From: Darksidea phi
Lineage: Eukaryota; Ascomycota; Dothideomycetes; Pleosporales; Lentitheciaceae
NCBI GenBank assembly: GCA_030770425.1
Contig: JASJFT010000012.1
Location: forward strand, 372,001 to 436,000
Direction of reading: 5' to 3'
Length of the DNA stretch: 64,000 nt
A program made the translations under genes and the position numbers. The number at the start of each line of letters is the position of its first letter. Positions within the stretch are counted from its first letter, which is position 1. A model generated the notes under the pieces. The model searched no databases. It had not been told where the DNA came from and worked only from the letters and a program-made list of their open reading frames with translations. Positions 56,704-64,000 of the stretch are shown here, piece by piece.

Positions 56704-58511
56704 CTAACCACTAGGTCGAGTGATCTTCACTAAGCCGCCGAAATCGGAGCCGGAGTCGGAGTCGGATTCGTGGCTAAGGAGGTTTGATGCAGCAGCAGTA
56801 GGAACTGGCGAAGTAGCGCGACTTGGGGCGGCGGTGGATGTGGTGCTGGCGCCTGTGCCGAGGTGTTTCAGCTTCTCCACCAGTTCCGAGGCCTTAGGTC
56901 TATCTGTTGGCTTGATCTGCAGCAACGAAGGGATGACATCTAGAATGTCCTTCAACCCTCCTTCACATCGATGCGACAGGTAATCTATCTTCTCTATTAC
57001 AGGTTGTCGGAGCTGAATGACGCCTGCGGCCTCACGGTAGAAGCCTTCATCCACGAGAGGGTGATGTGGGTGAGCTTGACCTTCACGAGCGTCACGGAAT
57101 GCCAATAGGGCTTCGTAGCCTTCGATGAACCATACTAAGACCTCAAGGTAAACGCAACCTAGAGTCCAGATGTCATAAGGCCTTGAAGTCCCACCCTTTG
57201 AGGATTCCCTGTACACGTGGAGACGTCAGTAATTGTCCTAATAGAGATGTCCATGCCTTCTACTAGTTTGATGATATTGTTCTCTGAGGCAAGTAGACTT
57301 GGGCTACACTTACGGTGCTCGGTAAGTTGGTGTTCCTGGTTGGGTTTGGGTCTTGTAGCTCTGCCTTTTTCCGCTAATCGTCGATTCGATATCAGCAACC
57401 CTTGCGCACGAGAAGTCCGCGAGCCGAAGCCAGTATGTTCCATCTCGGTTCCTGAACACGAGAATGTTCTCTGGTTTAATGTCATGAATGTAGCCCGCCT
57501 TTTCTAGCATCGATGGAACGTTTAGGGTGCTCGCGCCGGTGGTCGCTTTTGATCCTTCGGGGTTATGTACGACCTGAAGCGCACCTGCCAGTCCGGCCAG
57601 TTGTTGAGCAAGCCAAGAAGCTGTCAATCCGGGAACTTGGCCACCATTGAAGTTCTCATGGATAAACCCCTCTAAGTCGCGATCTGCTAAATCGTATATC
57701 TAGTCAACTTAGCCTCTTCTGCAGAGACTTGCTAATGAGTTATGACGTACCATGTGGTATTTCGGACCAAGGGTGAAGCTAGTGAGACATTTAACTAGAT
57801 GTGGGTGGTTCAATCCCGCCATGGCACTGTGGTAATTGCGCTCTCGGCCTTCGTGCCGTGTAACTTTCATTGCGAATCTGTTGTCATCGTCCGTCTCCTT
57901 GTCCCCATTGTTAGCAAGATATGTCAATTTCATTGAAGGCACATACGTACGCATAGAAACGAGCGGTGATCCGGGTGTATCCATACTATCCACACCTCAC
58001 CAAAGGACCCTTTGCCCTTTCTGTACTCCTTCTTCTCTTCGAAGTGTATAGGTATTGTGAAGCGATCAGAATGATCGTCGTCCAGGTTCTGGATGTCATC
58101 CTTACGGAAGAATATCGTTTTGAAGCGCTTCTGGTTCTCCATAAAGTTGGTGACAAATTCTTCCTTCTTCGCCAGCTTTCCAAATCTAGTTTCATCAAGG
58201 GGTAGGTCTGCATCTGTGAGGCCATTGTCAAGCATGGCCTTCAGATACTTCGTCTTGCCACACATAACGCAGGTCGCAAACAGTTTGCGGCCATTGTTAT
58301 ATACCCGGTGGATGAGCTCATCGTGTTCGCGGTCGCTTAAGTCGATCTTCTCGTCTTGTTCGAGGACATGTCGAATGACTTCTCGCTGCGTAACCTCGTC
58401 CAGAGCAGGGATCGGCAGGAATCTTTGCGGTTGGCTGCTGAACTTGTAGGTGACCGTGTGGACCTTTACATACTCACGCACTTTTTTCTTGGTGTCCAAG
58501 GCGGGGCCCAT
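56704..58511 (-). CDS. Fungal serine/threonine protein kinase with long N-terminal helical region
   Basis: Start ATG 58511 (MGPALDTKKKVREYVKVHTV); in-frame codons further upstream lack support. Residues 1-150 are a charged helical region common before kinase domains in this expanded fungal family. Then FEEKKEYRKGKGSFGEVW (glycine loop), RFAMKVTRH (catalytic Lys), NHPHLVKCLTSF, IHDIKPENILVF (catalytic loop), LRLADFSCARV (DFS instead of DFG), GTPTYRAPE and YDIWTLGCVYLEVLVWFIEG. About four short introns split the domain (near 57945, 57720, 57300 and 57210). The Ser/Thr-rich C-terminus ends KITRPSG. Changes at HRD and DFG raise the question of reduced activity. No close named orthologue. Confidence 0.8.
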
Positions 58512-59275
58512 GGTGTGATGACGATGAAGAAAGCTGGCTGTTCTTCGAGTGAGTCTCTGCAAAGTTTGTAGAGTTGCGACGTTCGGTCAATGAGTCAATG
58601 CGCAAGGCTGAGGATGACCCCACAGTTGGAAGTCGGAAGACGGCAATTGCGATAAGGCTGAGAATTGACGTATGCAAATAGCGGTCATCTTGTGGGTGGC
58701 GTGGGCGCTTCTTTATACGCGCCCGGAATACGCCTGGCAATTTCAGGCAACCGTGCCAGAGTCCGCAGTCAGGCGGAGGGCTGCCGTCAACTATCTCAAT
58801 GCTACCCTGCTCCTTGCGATCATGTTCGGCATGGTGGAGGCGGCCTCTCCGGATAGGCCATGAAACGGCCCAAGATGCGGCCCAAGGAACGGTGGCTTAG
58901 TGTTAGCTAGGGAAATATATGCATGCGCAGGCGCGATATTGATGAGTGTGCCTACCCAATTCGCCGGCGCGGATTGAGGGACCTTTCTGAAGTCGACCGG
59001 TGAGATCCTTGAACTTCGGACATGTAGCTCTACGTTGTCGTGGACGCGGGGTTGAGGGGTGAGCGGAGTCGCCACCCAGTAAAATGGCTAGGGTAATAAG
59101 ACGCCACCCAGTCAGGGTTGTTGCGAGCCGAAGGCTGTGTGCGGCCCACGAACACGTGCATGTAAGGCTAAATTGGTCGCTTGTTATTGAACTGGTGATT
59201 GTGTAAGAAGTGAAACAACGCTGCTGCACTGTATCGGCCAAGGATTCCAAGGCATATGGCTGATTGTTGTGGTGG
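58512..59275. other. Intergenic region, nothing recognised
   Basis: Upstream of the kinase gene and downstream of the CorA-like gene. No conserved frame. Confidence 0.4.
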
Positions 59276-61362
59276 CTATGCGTTGGAGGCTGCCCATTCA
59301 GATTTGTGTCGACGTGGTAGTCTAAGCTGGTATTTCGTTGTGCCACGTGGGATTGCGTCGTCCTTTCCGTAGTGTTTACGCCGCATGAGCTGCATGATTT
59401 TCTCCGAGTTCACCCAAAGGTACCATACAAGTATAGTGACCAAGGTCAAAGGAACTGATATGGCGAAAAATATATATGCGTTGTTAGTGTACTCAAGCTT
59501 GGAATCGCCAGAGGGTAGTTCCTTTTGGCTGACGAATTGCGTCGAAAAGAAGTTCTGCTTTGTGTCAGCCGCTGCCGCATGACGGACCTGAGTAGGAACA
59601 GGCTCACTGATACGATGGTGCATGGTAGATAGATCATGGTGATGATCGTCAACACTCTCATACTAGAAGAATCTCGACTATTCTTTTCTGCAAGCTGTCT
59701 CATGATGACATTTTCGTCCTGCCCTTGCCTTTCAAGCTTGTGAAGTGCAGATATCTGTTGATTGAGATTGTGGCCGCTTTCTCGTTCCAGTAAAGACGAT
59801 ATCTGTAAGGAAGTATCAGCAATATCATCAACCAGCCACAAAGTCGCCGTCAACAGAGCAATGACGTACTAGCGTCCTTGTGTTTTGGACTTTTGAGAGT
59901 AGGGCTTCCGCTTTCTTCCGAGTATAGGCGATCTCTTTAGCCTTCTCTCGTAACGCGAAGACTACGGCGTCTGAACCATAGGCGGATCGTCTCGGCTTTT
60001 CATCACTCTTCGTCGCGAGGTCCTGGTGGTCGCGGAACAGCTCATACATTTCTTCGAAAGTAGAGACAGTATCAAGCGTCGAATCCAGGCACAGGATGAG
60101 GTCAGCAATCTGATCCTCGATTTGTTTCAGCTCCTGGTGATCCTCAACCTCTATCGAGACGAAGTCGTCTTCGGCCTCATCGCATCCCACCAAAATGCCA
60201 ACAGCTTTGTTTGACTATGAATCGTTAGGGTTGCATCGATACCACGCGCAGCATTCGACTTGCCTGGTGCGTCACGAGCTTGGTCAAATCAACTAGGTAT
60301 GGACGCCAGCTTGCTATTGCAGTGTCGAGGAAGATAACGTGGAGTTCGAACGGGTTGGAACCCGTCAAGTCGGTGATACTCCTAGTATATCGGTCGAGGC
60401 GAACTTCTGTTCGCTGAGAAGCGCCCACGAGAATCCAGGTGGAACAGCCGCTTTCAAATCTTGGCTTGTACCTGTGATAGATCGCAAACTGTCGAAGAGA
60501 CCATGGTCGTTTACCTCCCGCACGATTGGTAAATTCGACATAACGTAGGATGTACGAGCATTCTGGAAAGATTCAGTAAGTGTATATAAGCCAAAGAGGT
60601 CGGCACGTTGCCAGACGCACCAAAACCGTGATAATTGTTGTTATGAGACTCGCATAAAGGTCTGAACTTGAGGGGTGGAGGCCCTACTTCCGTGGCACCG
60701 TCTTTGACGCCAAAGCCAATCAAGTACTCGTTGAATCTCGGAAAGACGTGGCAGCATCTCAGAAGCTGTTCGAATAGCTCTTTCGTGATCTGGAGCCGGC
60801 TGTTTGAATGTCGTTGGCGAAGGTAAAATACCCTGAAATCATTTCTGGTACGCTTCACGAAATTTTGAACGCTGCCGGTGTCCAAGTCCACAACGGTCAG
60901 TTTAGGCGGCCCTGGATAGGTGGGCGGGGAAGATCCTCGATGCTGATCGAGGGCGGTTGAAAGAGCCGTGCTTGAAGCTTTGCTGCAAAGCGACCAGGCG
61001 TCATTGCTCTCTGATTCAGGGTCATGGTACTGGTCCGCGTCTACATTCTCAATTTGTTCCACCTTGGACGAGTGGTCATCTGGGGATTCATGAACCCCAG
61101 ACCTCGAATCAGCTAAGCCGTCACTCTTTATTGCAGAACCTTTCACTTTCTTCTGTTCGTCTTTCTCAAGCCCAGACGACGGGCTGTTCTCTTGCTTTCG
61201 TTCGTAGTAAGTCGCGTTTATGGAGGACTGGATCCGCACTTCGATCTTTGAACACCGTGGATCCGTCTCGAAAATTGATTCTGCAGAGCGTGCGTAGTAC
61301 TCATCGGCGGTGGGGCTTCGGTCGTAGAAGAGCGTACGCTCAAAATAGCGTGACGTTTTCAT
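59276..61362 (-). CDS. CorA-like magnesium-transporter-fold membrane protein
   Basis: Minus-strand gene, start MKTSRYFERTLFYDRSPTAD, about 630 residues in several exons. The N-terminal half is soluble (VVDLDTGSVQNFVKRTRNDF, FYLRQRHSNSRLQITKELFE, YVEFTNRAGGKRPWSLRQFA, YHRYKPRFESGCSTWILVG). A helical middle (EVEDHQELKQIEDQIADLIL, REKAKEIAYTRKKAEALLSK) follows. Two C-terminal membrane helices close it: VLTIITMIYLPCTIVS-NFFSTQFV and YIFFAISVPLTLVTILVWYL. The topology is that of CorA. The GMN pore motif after TM1 is absent, as in many fungal CorA-like proteins, so transport is uncertain. An intron GTGAGC...AAGCAG near 59566-59615 splits TM1. Confidence 0.8.
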
Positions 61363-62385
61363 CTTGCCGCCGAACCGCGGAGGCTATTTTCATGCTCTCG
61401 ACAGTCTTAATAGCCGCACGATGAACATAATAACAACAGTATCTGCCTGTTGGCTTCCGGTCACAAAATGCAAATTTCGAGGCGGTAAGTCTAGTATTTT
61501 CGCTTTGTGGGATGACGGGAGGCTGTGAAGAGGAGGAACATCGGCTAAAGCCAAGCCAATAGGGACGCGCTAGTCTGCCTCACGATAAGGCGGTCAACAC
61601 CGAAACCGTCGCACTCTACTTATTTTGATGGCTTCTCGCGAACAATGCTTTGCACTTTGTATTCCTCCCATACCATTCCGATTCTCTGGTGCTTCCGAAG
61701 GCGATAAGTACCCTTTGCCTTGGGATATCTGCACGCTTCCGGCTATAATCAATCTCGACGGCCACTGGTCAAAGGCTGTAGCGCTGCAGCTTTCTCTGAA
61801 TGGCCGCATCATCATGCGCCCCAGAAGCAGGATTTATCGGGCACATCTGCGAGCAGCTGCCAGCGAAGTGCCTCCAACTCATCGCGCAGCCTTTGGCCGG
61901 TGAGTCGAAATATGCGTCTTAACTTGGCGACGCATCCGCTGGCCACGATCCGACCAACATCACGTCACACGTCATCTAGCGGCGCGGTTTAAGCGTCACA
62001 AGCTTCCAGGGTGATGATTAAGTTGCGCATACTTACGCAGCATGCACACAGCCTCCCTGGACCAAGACTTATAGGAAGGCGTTGGGACGTTAGTCCCTAC
62101 GCAAGGCAGAGTAGGGCAATCCAGACTAAGCACATGCACAATGAACGGATGACTTAGTGGACCTCCGGCATTGCCGTACCTCAAGGCGCACTCGCTGGTG
62201 GTATGCAATATCAACGTTATACTGGGAGAAAGGACATGGCGCAGACGCATATGCTACGTGGTGCGCTACCGTTCGTTCCCACCACCATAGTGCCCAAATC
62301 AAGCCTTACTATGGCACGAAGTATTTTATATACACGGAAAGCAGCCTCGGGCCGCGAGTATCTCGGCCTCTTTTCATCCGTCGCC
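61363..62385. other. Intergenic region, nothing recognised
   Basis: Shared upstream region of the CorA-like gene and the small gene at 62386. No domain found in its frames. Confidence 0.4.
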
Positions 62386-62828
62386 ATGAAGTCCTTTTCA
62401 ATGTGGCCCAAGCGGCCCAAGCTACCTCAAGAGTCGAAAGCCCAGCAGCTGTCATCCTTCCCAATCTTACCAGAACTGTCACAAAATCGCGAAACGCAAG
62501 CACCCCCGACGCAACGAACAGAACCACAGATTATCGAAGATTGCTACATAGATGATGTAAAGCTGCTCAAAATCTGCGAGCAGCGCTTTGGGCTTGGGAA
62601 TTACAAGCTTCGTGTAAGTAGATTAAGTCCAGCGGTCTCAAATATAGCTTAGTAGCTAACGTGTCTACAGTTCAAGTTCAACAGATACTATCTATCAGCG
62701 CCGGAGGTCCTCGATGAAGTATGTCAATTCCTATGATATCCACTCTCCCTTCACTATGGAACCAATACTCTATCGTCACTAAATTCTTCTAGGATACTCT
62801 GCGGCAGTGCGAGATACGTTACCTTTGA
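62386..62828 (+). CDS. Small hypothetical protein, 103 aa, three exons
   Basis: Exons 62386-62613, 62671-62718 and 62793-62828 join in phase 0 through GTAAGT...CTAAC...CTACAG and GTATGT...TTCTAG introns. MKSFSMWPKRPKLPQE starts a Pro/Gln-rich N-terminal half. The second half is denser (DCYIDDVKLLKICEQRFG, YKLRFKFNRYYLSAPEVLDE) and looks folded. Well-formed splice sites support a real gene despite no recognised family. Confidence 0.5.
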
Positions 62829-64000
62829 GCCTCCAGTGTGAGCCGCCTATGGCTTATAATCTCCACTTAATACACCTTCTACAACAACCAGCGTCTTTCA
62901 TCTTCATTGGCATTGAGAACGGAGTTAATAGTCATGATATATTGATACCAAACTCGAACGGCATACCCAGGATGGACCTAGAAGATTGAAAGGTTCACCC
63001 GACTATTCAGAAAATTTACACATATCTCAATACATTGTATATGCGTGCTCTCTCGTAACATGATAACGATCTCCGTAAAATTTTCAGATCATCTAAAATT
63101 CCAATCACACCACAAACGTCAAAAGCTCACTCGGCTCAATCTAGAGCTTGTCCTCCACAACACCTTAGAACGTTTCCCAACCGTACCATCACGTGCACTC
63201 CTCGACACCCCCATTTCTCCCCGAAGCATGGTAGGATCACCGATGGCCAATCTGATCAGGAGTATTAGAATATGGCGTCGTCACTATCCCACCTGAGCCA
63301 AGTCCACAACGATCTTCGATCTTATCACACCAGCACCAGTAAGTCCAGAACACGCATTCTGAGGACTAAGTGTGCTGTAGCTCACATATCGCTTGACCAG
63401 AAATCCGCCGAGATGGGTCGTATTCCGAAGCCTTCTCCTTCGCGCCACGATATTCTCAGCCGATAGCTGCATGAGGGCAATCTTTCGCCTTCGTAATCCC
63501 AATCAACAAGGCGGAAGTCTATCATTCACTCCGGAACATTGAATACGAGGATGTTGGCAGAGGTGATGGTGTGATGGAAGCCGGTGTTGTGGTCTGCCGG
63601 ATCATGGTCGTGTTGGACTACGTGTAGATGTCCTCGTATTTATCCCACCAACCAATTCAGGTCCTGACCCAACTTCCACCCGGTAAACTTATTGGCGAAA
63701 ACGATCTTCATCAGTCTCTCAGGCTTGCTGCTAGCCTTTGGTATAATGATGTAACTGCACACTTTTATATCCAAGCACCGTCAAGCATCTTATCGCATTT
63801 TATGCGGCGTCTCGCTTGTAGTGATCACGATGTACTACACGTGGTCAGTTTCTGCATTATTTTTGATGATTCTTCCAAAAAAAAACCCCTCCAGTCAGTT
63901 CCCTGCTTCTAGGTTGAGAAGTGTATTGGTTGGGAGGACTTCGTGGCATATGGCTAGTCTTACCATTCATTTCTCAGCATCGGAGCAGCATTATTCCAAT
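62829..64000. other. Right-edge region, nothing recognised
   Basis: Open frames here are short and lack domains. An A-run is at about 63877-63885. A gene continuing past the window edge cannot be judged. Confidence 0.4.

Overview
The window looks like a chromosome piece from a filamentous ascomycete (Pezizomycotina, most likely Dothideomycetes; the class is inferred). Genes carry short introns of about 50-70 bp with GT...AG ends and CTAAC/CTGAC-type branch sites. Gene families are typical of these fungi: FlbA-type RGS protein, shugoshin, DASH subunit Dad2, Ypi1, HET domain, DUF4246, DUF1996 and GH71. Repeats show the CpA-to-TpA decay of repeat-induced point mutation (RIP).

Layout. 1-2839 (minus) is most of a sugar-type MFS transporter. 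Its first 24 codons lie 7.5 kb away at 10403-10474, because a 7,558-bp Ty3/gypsy chromovirus (2845-10402, 169-bp LTRs, 5-bp target duplication GCTAA) inserted into codon 25. The interior of the element is heavily RIP-mutated, while the LTRs differ at only three sites. It also holds a long RIP-broken open frame on the antisense strand, between chromodomain and 3' LTR. 10.5-21.4 kb is an accessory block: two large genes with NLR-type fungal N-termini and ankyrin or ankyrin-like C-terminal regions, one of them between inverted 49-bp repeats, plus a broken HET-domain gene and small RIP-decayed patches.

21.8-32.1 kb carries a large secreted GH71 alpha-1,3-glucanase, a conserved hypothetical gene, a DUF4246 gene and a small membrane protein. 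32.3-36.8 kb is a cell-division group: shugoshin and dad2 head to head over a 261-bp shared promoter with an RFX-like site, then the PP1 regulator ypi1. 37.6-44.5 kb has a small 8-cysteine secreted protein (candidate effector), a DUF1996 secreted protein, a SET-domain protein with an apparent signal peptide, and two tandem BTB-like genes, the first degenerate and the second ending inside a tandem duplication.

44.5-48.7 kb has no gene I can support and lies upstream of flbA (48757-51233), the RGS regulator of G-protein signalling and conidiation. chk1 (53705-55590), a fungal protein kinase (56704-58511, minus), a CorA-like membrane protein (59276-61362, minus) and a three-exon small gene (62386-62828) follow. 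The core genes lie mostly to the right of 26 kb. The left third is repeat-rich and dominated by self/non-self recognition families.
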